64,000 nt of DNA from Flavobacteriaceae bacterium (GCA_013003555.1 JABDIV010000022.1:1-64000), one strand, 5' to 3'; counted from the stretch's first letter, positions 45,582 to 55,332 are shown. The notes: a model not told the origin generated them from the sequence alone. Numbers and translations are program-made.

Positions 45582-48500
45582 TTAGAAGTAGGCTTTAAGC
45601 TGAACACTTCCCGTATGGATAGTTCGACTATTTTCAGATTTTCGACCAAAATAATTAACATTGAGATCGAGGAATTTCGTTATTCTTTTTTGAGCAAGTA
45701 AAGTCCATGTGAAATTCGTGCCCGGCTGCAAACCTTTCATCATTTGATAACCAACCGGTGAATTAGGATCACCATTGAAGTCATTAGAAAAGTAATTAAA
45801 TTCACCGTTTAAGGTAGCATTTTGATTATCAGAAATCGCGAAAGACACGCCATATTTTTGTTGTTTTAGAAGCTCTGAATTTCCAATGGTGTTTTCCTGA
45901 TTAGAAAATTGATAGAACACATCAACACGGATCCTGTCATTAAACAAATAGGTTAATTTTGGGTTGATTCTGAATTCGTCGATGTCGAAGTTTTTACTCG
46001 TGAAATTTTCACTTTCACTCCTGTTATTGTCTGAAGCCGATTGAAGCGTAATCAACCAGCTCTCCCTGATCTTATGGTTAAAGTCGATCTGATGACTCGT
46101 AAGTCTATTCTGGATAAATCCAACCGATAAGACCGAGCGGGACTTATTGGCCAGAAAGGAATAAGAGGTTGTATAACGTTGCTTACCTCGATTAAAAAAC
46201 AGGGTATTTCTGAAATTTTGCTGCAGTCCTAACTGATCTTCTGCATTCGAATCGAAAGGATTCAGATTGAAATTGTTTCCGTCACGCCTTATTTTCCGGT
46301 CGATCAGATATGCGGTCTGATTATAAAATTTGGTTAGAAATGTCTCTGCCGATTGACCAGTAGCCAGCAGTTGACGAGGATTGATGGTAATATTCTGACT
46401 AAAACGATTTTGATGTGTTTTGATGAAAACCTGATTCGGGAGTAATACGCGAATATAACTGCCCTGGTCCTGAAATTGAGCGACTTCGAACTCCTCCAAT
46501 TCCTGAACACCGTTTCCGTTATAATCAATCCAGGTATAAGCGCCCTGTCCGGCTTCAACTTCAATATAGGTGAAATCCTGCTGAGGCAATGAGCCCGAAT
46601 TTGTTTCATAAACCGTATTCAACTGGATAAGTCGCTTAAATAGGTTCTGACTATATTGCAAGCGTGAATTTAGGGATTGCTCTTTATCTTTTTCACTGTC
46701 GGAAAAATTTAAAGTACGGTAATTCACAAAAAGCGCGAGGTTGCTGTTTTGATTTTTAATCAAACGAGAACGAATGAAATAGGTGTTTGAATTATTTACG
46801 CGCTGTACTTTGTTGGACCTTATACTATCATTCATACGGTTGCGCATTCCCATTTCAAAATAAACATTGGTGCTGTCACCAACGCCTGCAGAAAATTCAT
46901 AAGAAAGGAACTTCTGGCTCAGTTCTGTAAGCGAATCCGTTTGGATATTCCGTTGTTCATTGTCTTCCAATGACAGCTTTGAACCAACCCAAGCTTTGTT
47001 AAAGCTATAAGTGAGTCGGTTAAAAGACCTTGTAAATGAAGATGAATTAATGGTTGAGGTTGATTTCAGAAAACTTGAGGCTGAAAAAATCCGCAATCTG
47101 TTCATAGTTAAGTTCAGATTCGCATTATGTTTATTTCCATTATAGCCCCGGGAATAATTAAGGTTTTCAAAAGCATAGGTCGCGATTCCTTTTTTCTGGT
47201 GTCTCATCTCAAAACCACCTGTAAGCAAACGCTGATCTCCATCTGGCATGTCAAGGTTCCAGTCGCGGTTAAATTCGGCATTGTATAATGGTTCTATCGT
47301 CCGAAAGTTTGCTTTGATAAGATCGGCTTTCGCAAACGATGAAATCGTCCAACCACTATCGCGCTTCATGATAAGCTGGTCGAGGTCTAGTTTACCTGCA
47401 AAGCCATCGTTATTAGCATCATCAAGTGTTGAGAAGAGGTTTAGGTCATTTCGACTTCCAGCCAATTCAAAATTGATTTTCGTTTTATCGGTTGGGTTGT
47501 AATGCCCGTTTAAAATGAGCATCTGTAATTTTGTTGGTGAAATCAATTGGACAACTGGTTCATAGCGTCCCTGTGGAACACCGTTTATCGGGATGACATA
47601 TTCATAAATAGTAGAAATAGCATTAGTACTGCTTACAATATAGTTACCCATATTCTCTCCAATAAGACTGAATTTTACACTAAACAAGTCGTCGTTCGGA
47701 TCAGTTGAGAATACAAAGGCCTCTACACCATCGATCAATTCTTTCCGGTAGAGAATGCGATTTTCATTAAAGGATTCCGGACTAGCCGAAGGAGCCGTCA
47801 TCAGGGATTGATCATCTCCGGCATTGGCTAAGATCTGAACCTGATCATTCGATAGATTTTGCTGCAACGGCTGGTTTTTGGCATCATTTTCGTTATAAAC
47901 CGAAACACCGATATTCAACTTTTCTGTTTGATACCGCATACCACCAAAAGCGACAAATCTGGAATAATTGCGATCGCTGAATTGATAATCTACCGTTATC
48001 CGCATTTCAGAACTTATCGGGAAGGTGGAATTAAAAATGATCTCCCCGGCGTTATAATCAATTATATAGTCCTTATTTTCTCCTCGCTCAACCAGAACAC
48101 CATTAACGTATACCGACTCACTTCCAGATACGATGAGTACAAATAATTCACCATTGGAACCTTTAAGTTTATAAGGCCCCTGATTTCCTTCCTGGGCGAC
48201 AAAACGACTTCGGGCAAACTGTCCGCGCACCAGGGCGCCGGAAGCAAAGATATCTGTTTTAGATTCAGGATGATCTAATCGCGCTTGTACCTGAAGTCCC
48301 TGAACACGCTTTGAAAATCTCGCGTAATACGAATTGTTGTTTACCAGGTCGATGTCACCAGCACGTATGTTCCAATTCTTGCTGAATACCTCTATAAAAA
48401 CCTGGTCAAATTCATCGAGTCGTTGGGAGTATCCGCTTTCCTGCAGGGGAATATTAGCATCTTGTATAGAGGCCCTAAGCGATACCTCATCATTGAGTTT

Positions 48501-48992
48501 ACCACTTATCTGTAGATCCAGTTCGCTGTTAAGAACAGAGTTCTGGTTATTGCCAATGGTGATACCCCTTGAGATACTACCAGAGGTTGTTAATCCGTCA
48601 AAGGGTGTGAACTCCATTTGCCTTGTTGACTGAGACAGCCGGTATAAGGTATTCAGATCCTTGGTGTCTTCGATAATAAGGTCGGTGTTTAAGAGGCTAT
48701 ATGTGCGGGTAATAAAATCGGGATAAAGGGCATAGTCAATAATTAAACTGTCAATTTGAGGTTGGTTTAAAAGAATTAGTCGTGCCTTTTGAAAATCTAC
48801 CTTGTACTGACTCGAATCAATGATTCGGCCATTTATATCACTTACCTGGAAACGTATTGGATTAATGCTAAGCGTATCAATCACGATAGAGTCTTTAGCA
48901 GCAACCTTGATGGTTCTGTTTAGGGTGTTTTTATCCTGAGCTATTACTGCTGAAAATGTCAGAATGCATAGAAAGGCCAGCTTTAATTTCAT
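45582..48992 (-). CDS. Large outer-membrane beta-barrel protein of unknown function
   Basis: The protein has 1136 residues and a signal peptide (MKLKLAFLCILTFSAVIAQ). Residues about 20-330 are beta-rich soluble domains with the recurring motif SESVYVNGVLVERGENKDYI and NAGEIIFNSTFPISSEMRIT, which resemble strands in the SprA family. From about 560 to the end there are many amphipathic aromatic strands (for example FFNRGKQRYTTSYSFLANKS) and a typical terminal strand (SVQLKAYF). It should be a large outer-membrane barrel. It is far shorter than SprA (over 2300 residues), so I do not call it the T9SS translocon. Confidence 0.82.
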   Translation of the reverse strand: MKLKLAFLCILTFSAVIAQDKNTLNRTIKVAAKDSIVIDTLSINPIRFQVSDINGRIIDSSQYKVDFQKARLILLNQPQIDSLIIDYALYPDFITRTYSLLNTDLIIEDTKDLNTLYRLSQSTRQMEFTPFDGLTTSGSISRGITIGNNQNSVLNSELDLQISGKLNDEVSLRASIQDANIPLQESGYSQRLDEFDQVFIEVFSKNWNIRAGDIDLVNNNSYYARFSKRVQGLQVQARLDHPESKTDIFASGALVRGQFARSRFVAQEGNQGPYKLKGSNGELFVLIVSGSESVYVNGVLVERGENKDYIIDYNAGEIIFNSTFPISSEMRITVDYQFSDRNYSRFVAFGGMRYQTEKLNIGVSVYNENDAKNQPLQQNLSNDQVQILANAGDDQSLMTAPSASPESFNENRILYRKELIDGVEAFVFSTDPNDDLFSVKFSLIGENMGNYIVSSTNAISTIYEYVIPINGVPQGRYEPVVQLISPTKLQMLILNGHYNPTDKTKINFELAGSRNDLNLFSTLDDANNDGFAGKLDLDQLIMKRDSGWTISSFAKADLIKANFRTIEPLYNAEFNRDWNLDMPDGDQRLLTGGFEMRHQKKGIATYAFENLNYSRGYNGNKHNANLNLTMNRLRIFSASSFLKSTSTINSSSFTRSFNRLTYSFNKAWVGSKLSLEDNEQRNIQTDSLTELSQKFLSYEFSAGVGDSTNVYFEMGMRNRMNDSIRSNKVQRVNNSNTYFIRSRLIKNQNSNLALFVNYRTLNFSDSEKDKEQSLNSRLQYSQNLFKRLIQLNTVYETNSGSLPQQDFTYIEVEAGQGAYTWIDYNGNGVQELEEFEVAQFQDQGSYIRVLLPNQVFIKTHQNRFSQNITINPRQLLATGQSAETFLTKFYNQTAYLIDRKIRRDGNNFNLNPFDSNAEDQLGLQQNFRNTLFFNRGKQRYTTSYSFLANKSRSVLSVGFIQNRLTSHQIDFNHKIRESWLITLQSASDNNRSESENFTSKNFDIDEFRINPKLTYLFNDRIRVDVFYQFSNQENTIGNSELLKQQKYGVSFAISDNQNATLNGEFNYFSNDFNGDPNSPVGYQMMKGLQPGTNFTWTLLAQKRITKFLDLNVNYFGRKSENSRTIHTGSVQLKAYF

Positions 48993-49112
48993 CTATGAGT
49001 TAAACTAAAAACTCCATAAAATATTTTGTTGATAGTTTTCGTTAAATCTGTTCTAATAATATAGTGTAAAAGTACAGCATTATTTATTTTAGCCGAAACG
49101 CAATCTAACGCA

Positions 49113-49874
49113 ATGAAGATCATTTCCTACAATGTTAATGGTATCCGAGCTGCTATAAACAAAGGCTTTATCGATTGGTTAACAAGTGCTGATCCTGATG
49201 TGATTTGTCTTCAGGAGATAAAAGCTTTGAAAGAGCAACTCGACATCTCGATTTTTGAAGCTGCCGGATATAATTTTAATTATTGGTTCAGCGCCAATAA
49301 AAAAGGTTATAGCGGGGTTGCTGTGTTATGCAAGTCAGAACCAAATCATGTTGAGTATGGCACCGGAATTGAATCGATGGATTTTGAGGGGAGAAACCTA
49401 CGGGTTGATTACGACGATGTCTCGGTAATGAGCCTATATGTGCCTTCGGGCACCAATATTGCCCGGTTAGACCACAAACTTGAATACATGGATTTATTCC
49501 AGAGTTATATCAACAAATTGAAAATCGATATTCCGGAATTGGTCATCTGCGGCGATTATAATATCTGTCACCAGGCTATAGACATTCATGACCCGGTGCG
49601 CAACAAAAACGTCTCGGGATTCTTACCTGTTGAGCGTGAATGGATTGGAAACTTTATCGAAAGCGGATTTATCGACACATTCAGATATTTTAATGAGGAA
49701 CCTCATAATTATAGTTGGTGGAGTTATCGCGCAAATGCCAGGGCCAACAATAAAGGCTGGCGCCTTGATTATGCAATGGCATCAAATCGGTTAGAGAGTC
49801 GCCTGAAACGAGCCGCAATATTAAGTGAAGCTTATCACAGTGACCATTGTCCTATTTTATTAGAAATTGATTAA
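49113..49874 (+). CDS. xth: Exodeoxyribonuclease III
   Basis: This 253-residue EEP-family DNA repair enzyme has AP endonuclease and 3'-5' exonuclease activity. N7 (ISYNVNGIRAA), E35 (CLQEIKA), CGDYNICH and the terminal SDHCPI give the full catalytic set. RANNKGWRLDYAMAS is also characteristic. It is followed after 10 bases by the OmpA gene and then by the aldo/keto reductase, a compact three-gene unit. Confidence 0.95.
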   Translation: MKIISYNVNGIRAAINKGFIDWLTSADPDVICLQEIKALKEQLDISIFEAAGYNFNYWFSANKKGYSGVAVLCKSEPNHVEYGTGIESMDFEGRNLRVDYDDVSVMSLYVPSGTNIARLDHKLEYMDLFQSYINKLKIDIPELVICGDYNICHQAIDIHDPVRNKNVSGFLPVEREWIGNFIESGFIDTFRYFNEEPHNYSWWSYRANARANNKGWRLDYAMASNRLESRLKRAAILSEAYHSDHCPILLEID

Positions 49875-49884
49875 AACATAATTC

Positions 49885-50841
49885 ATGAAAAAACATCTTT
49901 TGGTTGTCCTCATCGCAGGACTTATGATTTCCTGTGTATCACCTAAGGTCTATAAAGATCTCGAAAATAAATATGCCGATGTTAAACGCGAGAATCGCCG
50001 TTTGATTGATGAAAATGATGCCATTCAAAGTGCACTTACCAAAGCCAATAATGATTTAAGTGCACTTCAGAAAGACTATGATGCGGCCGTTAGCAGGCGG
50101 GATCAGCTTGAAAATGAACTTAATGCCTCGCGATCGAATTTTAATAACTTGAAAAATTCGTATGACGCACTTGAAAAAAACAGCAGTGCTGCGATTGCTG
50201 AAAATGCGCAGAAGAACAGGGAATTGCTGGCAGAATTAGAAGCCAAAGAAGTGGCTCTTGCAAACGAAAACTCTCGTTTACAGAAGCTACAAAAAGAACT
50301 GGAACAGCGATCAAATCGTATTAATGATTTAGAGAATCTTATCAGTGCTAAAGACAAGGCAATGAATGATCTCAAGAATGCTATTTCCCGCGCATTGACT
50401 GATTTTGAAGGGAAAGGCCTGACCGTTGAGCAGCGTGACGGCAAGGTTTATGTTTCTATGGAAAATAAGTTACTTTTTAGTTCGGGAAGCTGGGCTGTGG
50501 GTGATGAGGGGAGAAAGGCTGTAGGACAGTTGGGAAGTGTATTAGCTGAAAATCCGGATATCTCGGTTCTCATCGAGGGCCATACCGATAACGTACCCTA
50601 TGCGGGAACAGGACAGGTTAAGGGTAACTGGGATCTCTCGACAAAACGGGCAACCGCCATTGTCAATATTTTAAGAGAAAACGCCGATATAATCCCCGGA
50701 AATTTAACGGCTGCCGGCCGTGGTGAATATGCACCCGTGGGAAGTAATGAATCGGCAGAAGGCCGGGCAAAAAACCGACGGATTGAGGTGATTTTAACGC
50801 CTAAGTTAGATGAGATTTCCAAACTTCTAAACGATATTTAA
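49885..50841 (+). CDS. OmpA-family lipoprotein with coiled coil
   Basis: The protein has 318 residues. The lipobox Cys is C17 (GLMISCVSP). A long coiled coil spans about 21-165 with Ala/Leu/Glu heptads. The OmpA/MotB peptidoglycan-binding domain covers about 195-308 with VLIEGHTDNVPYAG and GRAKNRRIEVIL. It would tether the outer membrane to peptidoglycan. The stop and the next ATG overlap by one base (TAATG), so translation is coupled to the aldo/keto reductase. Confidence 0.93.
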   Translation: MKKHLLVVLIAGLMISCVSPKVYKDLENKYADVKRENRRLIDENDAIQSALTKANNDLSALQKDYDAAVSRRDQLENELNASRSNFNNLKNSYDALEKNSSAAIAENAQKNRELLAELEAKEVALANENSRLQKLQKELEQRSNRINDLENLISAKDKAMNDLKNAISRALTDFEGKGLTVEQRDGKVYVSMENKLLFSSGSWAVGDEGRKAVGQLGSVLAENPDISVLIEGHTDNVPYAGTGQVKGNWDLSTKRATAIVNILRENADIIPGNLTAAGRGEYAPVGSNESAEGRAKNRRIEVILTPKLDEISKLLNDI

Positions 50842-51878
50842 TGCAATATACAACCTTGCCTCACACTGATATCAGGGTGAGTAAGATATGTTTGGGATCA
50901 ATGACATGGGGCAATCAAAACAGCGAGGTTGAAGGTCATTTGCAGTTGGATTATGCCATAGATCGAGGCATTAATTTTATTGATACGGCCGAGTTGTACC
51001 CGGTTCCGGCAACTGCGGAAACACATGGGCGTACCAGTGAGATTATCGGAAGCTGGTTGGCAAAGCGTTCTGACCGTGATAAACTAGTCATCGCATCTAA
51101 AATAGCCGGGCCAGGTGATTACACGGCACACATCCGGACAACTGGATTTAGCCCCAGCGCCATTCATGATGCCATTGAGAAGGAGTTGAAACGCCTGAGG
51201 ACCGATTATCTCGATCTCTTTCAATTGCATTGGCCCGAACGTCAAACAAATACATTTGGTGTAAGAGATTACAATCACAGTCCAAATGATCCCTGGAAAG
51301 ACAATTTTAACGAGATCCTTCATACTTTAAAGGAGGCCATGAAATCGGGCAAAATACGTCATGTTGGATTGTCGAATGAGAAGGCCTGGGGTACAATGAG
51401 ATATTTGGAAGAAGCTAAAAAACATGATTTACCCAGAATGATCACCATACAGAATTCCTATTCGATGTTAAACCGAACCTTCGAGGGTGATTTAGCCGAA
51501 ATTTCCATTAGGGAAGGTATAGGTTTACTGGCCTATTCACCTATGGCTTTCGGAGTACTTTCGGGGAAATATATAGAGGGACGTGAAACTTCCAATTCAA
51601 GGTTAAGCCTTTTCCCTAGGTTTTCGAGGTATAGCGGTACGGAATCGACTGAGGCTACAAAGCAATATCTTAAACTGGCCAAAGATTATGGTATGAGCCT
51701 TGCTCAAATGTCGTTGGCTTTTGTTACCCAACAGCCGTTCTTGACAAGCAATATTATTGGTGCTACAACATTAGATCAGTTAAAGGAGAACATTGAAAGT
51801 ATTAATTTGAAATTAGATCGTGATATTCTGACAAAAATTAATGCTATTCATGGCAGGATTCCCAATCCAGCTCCCTAA
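50841..51878 (+). CDS. Aldo/keto reductase (Tas-like)
   Basis: This 345-residue NADPH-dependent oxidoreductase has the catalytic tetrad D48, Y53, K87 and H130 (IDTAELYP, ASKIAG, FQLHWPER). The extended loop with NTFGVRDYNHSP and WKDNFNEILHTL is typical of the E. coli Tas group. The C-terminal NADP-binding NIIGATTLDQLKENI is present. The substrate is unknown. It is the last gene of the xth-ompA-akr unit and ends in a shared terminator. Confidence 0.92.
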   Translation: MQYTTLPHTDIRVSKICLGSMTWGNQNSEVEGHLQLDYAIDRGINFIDTAELYPVPATAETHGRTSEIIGSWLAKRSDRDKLVIASKIAGPGDYTAHIRTTGFSPSAIHDAIEKELKRLRTDYLDLFQLHWPERQTNTFGVRDYNHSPNDPWKDNFNEILHTLKEAMKSGKIRHVGLSNEKAWGTMRYLEEAKKHDLPRMITIQNSYSMLNRTFEGDLAEISIREGIGLLAYSPMAFGVLSGKYIEGRETSNSRLSLFPRFSRYSGTESTEATKQYLKLAKDYGMSLAQMSLAFVTQQPFLTSNIIGATTLDQLKENIESINLKLDRDILTKINAIHGRIPNPAP

Positions 51879-51890
51879 AAGTTAATTTAT

Positions 51891-51928
51891 AAAAAAAGCC
51901 TTGCTAATAATTTAGCAAGGCTTTTTTG
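51891..51928. terminator. Bidirectional rho-independent terminator
   Basis: AAGCCTTGCTAA (51896-51907) pairs perfectly with TTAGCAAGGCTT (51912-51923), with A and T runs outside. It serves the aldo/keto reductase (+) and RNase G (-), whose stop lies two bases away. Confidence 0.92.
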
Positions 51929-51929
51929 A

Positions 51930-53477
51930 TTATACCTTAATGGTTTTACCGTCTTTATCTTTAAAACGGTACTCTAAATACGTGTAAGCATCTCGAGGTA
52001 AAATTTTCACCCATTTTTTATGTTCAAAATACCATTTTGAACGTATAGATGGAAATCCTTTGGTCAAGAAAGCAGCGATGAATGGGTGAGCATTCAAGGT
52101 CACTTTTTTATAACCTTTCTTTAGGATCATATCCAGCTCGTGTTTAATTTTTTCAACTAACACGATAGGGGCCTCAACCTCTTTGCCATTCAATCCATTC
52201 GGGTGTTCTTCCCTTGTTTTGATTGCCATTTCTGGTCGAACCCGTTGCCGGGTCATCTGTATCAATCCAAATTTACTCGGTGGCAGGATCTTATGCTTGG
52301 CCCTGTCCTCCTTCATTTCATCTCTGAAATGATTAAATAACTTCTTACGGTTTTCGGCTTTTATCATATCGATGAAATCGATGACGATTATGCCACCCAT
52401 ATCCCGAAGCCTAAGTTGTCTTGCGATCTCGCTTGCTGCGATCAGGTTTACCTCAAGTGCGGTATCCTCCTGGCTTTTAGCTTTATTGGATCGATTGCCG
52501 CTGTTAACGTCGATGACATGCAGCGCTTCGGTATGTTCTATAACCAAATAGGCGCCTTTAGCGGTTGAGACGGTCATTCCGAAAGATGTTTTAATCTGTC
52601 TTTCAATTCCAAATTTTTCGAAAATCGGAACTTTAGATTGATACAACTTTACAATTGATTCTTTTTTTGGTGCAATTTCCTGCACATAATCTTTAATCTG
52701 AAAATAGAGCGATTCGTCATCGACATGTATTGCGGAAAATGAATCATTAAATATGTCTCTCAAAATTGAGGAGGCTTTGTTCATTTCGCCCAACACCTTA
52801 CTCGGATGAGGTGCTCTATGTAGCTTTTTACTCATGGCAACCCAACGGTTGTACAAATTTTGTAAATCTTTGTCGAGTTCAGCTACCTTTTTTCCATCAG
52901 CAACAGTACGGATGATAACGCCAAATCCTTTTGGTGTTATACTTTTTACAAGTCGTTTGAGTCGGCTCTTTTCTTCTCGAGATTCAATTTTTTGTGAAAT
53001 TGAAATACGATCCGAAAAGGGTACCAAAACCAAATATCTACCGGCAATCGAAATTTCTGAACTTATTCGGGGGCCTTTTGTAGAAATCGGTTCTTTCACG
53101 ATCTGTACCAGAAGTGATTGATTCGATTTCAGGACTTGCGTAATACTGCCGTCCTTGTTAATATCTTTTTCAAATGGGAAATTCTTTAAAGAATAATCTC
53201 TCAGTCTACCTGTGCTTACACGTTTTACGAATTTTAGAAGGGAGGATAATTTTGGCCCCAGATCATGATAATGCAAAAAGGCATCTTTTTCGTAACCTAC
53301 GTTTACAAATGCCGCATTTAATCCGGGTACAGTTTTTTTAATTTTAGCGATATAAATATCGCCTACTGCAAATTTATTATCATCCTCATCCCTCTGTAAT
53401 TCAATTAGTCTTCCATCTTTTAATAAGGCAAAATCAACATTATTCGAATTAGAACGAATGATTAATTCATTATTCAT
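51930..53477 (-). CDS. rng: Ribonuclease E/G family protein
   Basis: This 515-residue endoribonuclease acts in mRNA decay and rRNA maturation. The S1-like domain is near residues 35-125 (FAVGDIYIAKIKKTVPGLNA). The RNase E/G catalytic domain has HVIDVNSGNRSNK and IIVIDFIDMIKAENRKKLFN with the two metal-binding Asp residues. There is no long C-terminal scaffold, so RNase G fits better than RNase E. I use the ATG at 53477 (MNNELIIRSNS). The frame to 53528 adds 17 residues with no family support. Confidence 0.94.
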   Translation of the reverse strand: MNNELIIRSNSNNVDFALLKDGRLIELQRDEDDNKFAVGDIYIAKIKKTVPGLNAAFVNVGYEKDAFLHYHDLGPKLSSLLKFVKRVSTGRLRDYSLKNFPFEKDINKDGSITQVLKSNQSLLVQIVKEPISTKGPRISSEISIAGRYLVLVPFSDRISISQKIESREEKSRLKRLVKSITPKGFGVIIRTVADGKKVAELDKDLQNLYNRWVAMSKKLHRAPHPSKVLGEMNKASSILRDIFNDSFSAIHVDDESLYFQIKDYVQEIAPKKESIVKLYQSKVPIFEKFGIERQIKTSFGMTVSTAKGAYLVIEHTEALHVIDVNSGNRSNKAKSQEDTALEVNLIAASEIARQLRLRDMGGIIVIDFIDMIKAENRKKLFNHFRDEMKEDRAKHKILPPSKFGLIQMTRQRVRPEMAIKTREEHPNGLNGKEVEAPIVLVEKIKHELDMILKKGYKKVTLNAHPFIAAFLTKGFPSIRSKWYFEHKKWVKILPRDAYTYLEYRFKDKDGKTIKV

Positions 53478-53621
53478 AAAGTTAATTTTAATCCATTCCA
53501 TAAGGGATGGAACAGATGGATTATACAATTTTCACAGGATTTTTAAATCCGATAAATTCATAGATATGAGCAGGTCTGTCTCATAATCCAGAATTTAGTA
53601 TCAATGAACGTTTTTACTATA

Positions 53622-53650
53622 ATGAAAAAGTAGTTTCAAGAAACTACTTT
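53622..53650 (-). terminator. Rho-independent terminator
   Basis: AAAGTAGTTT (53627-53636) and AAACTACTTT (53641-53650) around CAAG. On the minus strand a T run follows. The stem contains the stop codon region of the 31-residue basic gene. Confidence 0.8.
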
Positions 53651-53744
53651 AATCCTTTTTTTTCTTATGACGATTTGCTCGTCGTCTTTTCTTACGCTTG
53701 TGCGTAGCTACCTTGTGTCTTTTTCGTTTCTTACCACTTGGCAT
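53649..53744 (-). CDS. 31-residue Lys/Arg-rich protein, probably ribosome-associated
   Basis: The reading is MPSGKKRKRHKVATHKRKKR followed by RRANRHKKKKD, 31 residues with some 19 Lys/Arg and 4 His. It starts at ATG 53744, 37 bases downstream of the HU gene on the same strand, and ends in the terminator stem. The composition is that of small ribosomal proteins such as bTHX or bL36-sized extensions. As I recall, this short frame is kept next to the HU and RNase G genes in Flavobacteria, and a new small ribosomal protein (bL38) was described in a Flavobacterium ribosome structure. I cannot say whether this is the same protein. Confidence 0.72.
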   Translation of the reverse strand: MPSGKKRKRHKVATHKRKKRRRANRHKKKKD

Positions 53745-53781
53745 AAATGCTCTTGTTTATAATTAATATTCGCTGTTGTTA

Positions 53782-54072
53782 TTATTTAACCTCGACATTC
53801 GATTTAACGCCTTCCACGAATACCTTTGCGGGCTTAAATGCCGGAATGTTATGAGCTGGTATCTTAATGGTGGTGTTTTTTGAAATATTTCTTCCGGTTT
53901 TCTCCGCTCGTTTCTTTATGATAAAACTTCCGAATCCTCTTAAATATACATTATCGCCACTTTCGAGAGAGTTCTTCACTTCGTTCATAAAAGATTCAAC
54001 GGTCGCTTGAACATCGCCTTTTTCCATACCGAGCTTCTCGGAAATAATCGCTACTAAATCGGCTTTAGTCAT
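53782..54072 (-). CDS. HU-family DNA-binding protein
   Basis: This 96-residue nucleoid protein has the HU fold: MTKADLVAIISEKLGMEKGD, then NVYLRGFGSFIIKKRAEKTG, then RNISKNTTIKIPAHNIPAFKP with the minor-groove proline. It binds and bends DNA with little sequence preference. A Bacteroidota promoter lies 41 bases upstream. The 31-residue basic gene follows and is probably in the same transcript. Confidence 0.95.
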   Translation of the reverse strand: MTKADLVAIISEKLGMEKGDVQATVESFMNEVKNSLESGDNVYLRGFGSFIIKKRAEKTGRNISKNTTIKIPAHNIPAFKPAKVFVEGVKSNVEVK

Positions 54073-54112
54073 TGTAATTGTTTTTAGGGTTACTAAATTA
54101 TTGTAAGGGATG

Positions 54113-54145
54113 CAAATATAATTATTTTAAATTCAATATTTCAAA
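54113..54145 (-). promoter_or_regulatory. Promoter of the HU gene
   Basis: On the minus strand TTTG (54145-54142), 21 bases, then TATATTTG (54120-54113). The transcript should start near 54108, giving a leader of about 35 nt. Confidence 0.6.
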
Positions 54146-54178
54146 CGTAAATCAGTAAATTTTAAGGAGATAATCGCG

Positions 54179-54186
54179 TATTTTTG
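54179..54186 (+). promoter_or_regulatory. -7 element of mutY
   Basis: TATTTTTG matches TAnnTTTG and lies 13 bases before the mutY ATG, giving a leader of fewer than 10 nt. The -33 is weak. Confidence 0.5.
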
Positions 54187-54199
54187 CGCTTTAGCTGAA

Positions 54200-55261
54200 A
54201 TGAAAAAGAAATTTCGTCAAATTTTAACGCGCTGGTATTCAGGCCATAAAAGAACATTGCCATGGCGCGGTGTTCGAGATCCTTATCGTATTTGGCTTTC
54301 GGAGATCATCCTTCAACAAACTCAGATCGCTCAGGGAATGCCTTATTATAAGACATTTATTGAATCCTTTCCCAAAGTGGAAGATCTGGCGAAGGCCTCT
54401 GAGGACGAGGTTCTCAAGCTTTGGCAGGGTCTGGGTTACTATTCACGAGCTAGAAATCTTCATAAGACTGCTCAAATTGTGACCGATCAGTTAAATGGCC
54501 GGTTTCCGGGATCTTATAAAGAATTGATAAAATTACCCGGAATTGGCGATTATACCGCTAGCGCCATAGCATCGATTTGTTATGATGAAGCCTCTGCAGT
54601 TGTTGATGGCAATGTGTATCGTTTCTTCTCGCGATATTTTGGGATTGATACACCAATTGATTCAGGCACGGCAAAAAGCGAGTTTAAAAATTTAGCTCAA
54701 GAGTTATTGCCTGAAAGAGATATCGGTGATCATAACCAGGCTGTGATGGAATTTGGATCGCAACAATGCCGGCCAAAAAATCCAGATTGCCAGCGATGTG
54801 TATATTCGTCCTCTTGCTATGCGCTGCAGCATGAAATGGTTGATAGACTTCCTGTTAAAAAGAAAAAAACCAAAATCAGGAAACGATTTTTTAATTATCT
54901 GATAATAAAATCGAAGGAAGGGCAAAAAATATTGATGCAGAAAAGGCAAAAACAAGATATCTGGAAAAATCTATATGAGTTTCCACTTGTTGAGACAACA
55001 TGCTCTGTAACTGCAGATGACGCGATAATAGAAGAAGTTGGTAATCAGCTTTTGAATAATTCTGAATTTGAAAGTTGGCTTTACAATGACAAAGATGTTG
55101 TGCATAAATTATCACATCAGCATATTTATGCAAAGTTCTGGATAATAGAAGCGGAGAAGGAGATTGAAACTGGTATTCCGATTTCTAAGGTGAACAGCTT
55201 AGCGGTTCCGGTATTGATCCAGGATTTCATGGAACATTATCGCTTAACCGAGCAGGCCTAG
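54200..55261 (+). CDS. mutY: A/G-specific adenine glycosylase MutY
   Basis: This 353-residue DNA glycosylase removes adenine opposite 8-oxoguanine. E35 (SEIILQQTQ), the helix-hairpin-helix LPGIGDYTASAI (112-123) and D136 (VVDGNVYR) are the catalytic features. The 4Fe-4S cluster is held by C190, C197, C200 and C206 (C-x6-C-x2-C-x5-C). A C-terminal NUDIX-like domain recognises 8-oxoG. It is the first gene of the mutY-ssb-gldE-gldD cluster typical of Flavobacteria. Confidence 0.96.
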   Translation: MKKKFRQILTRWYSGHKRTLPWRGVRDPYRIWLSEIILQQTQIAQGMPYYKTFIESFPKVEDLAKASEDEVLKLWQGLGYYSRARNLHKTAQIVTDQLNGRFPGSYKELIKLPGIGDYTASAIASICYDEASAVVDGNVYRFFSRYFGIDTPIDSGTAKSEFKNLAQELLPERDIGDHNQAVMEFGSQQCRPKNPDCQRCVYSSSCYALQHEMVDRLPVKKKKTKIRKRFFNYLIIKSKEGQKILMQKRQKQDIWKNLYEFPLVETTCSVTADDAIIEEVGNQLLNNSEFESWLYNDKDVVHKLSHQHIYAKFWIIEAEKEIETGIPISKVNSLAVPVLIQDFMEHYRLTEQA

Positions 55262-55332
55262 ATGTTCTTTTTTTTATTAAATTTAATCAAAGCAAACAAG
55301 TATTATATAAATAAGACTAATTAAACAAAACA

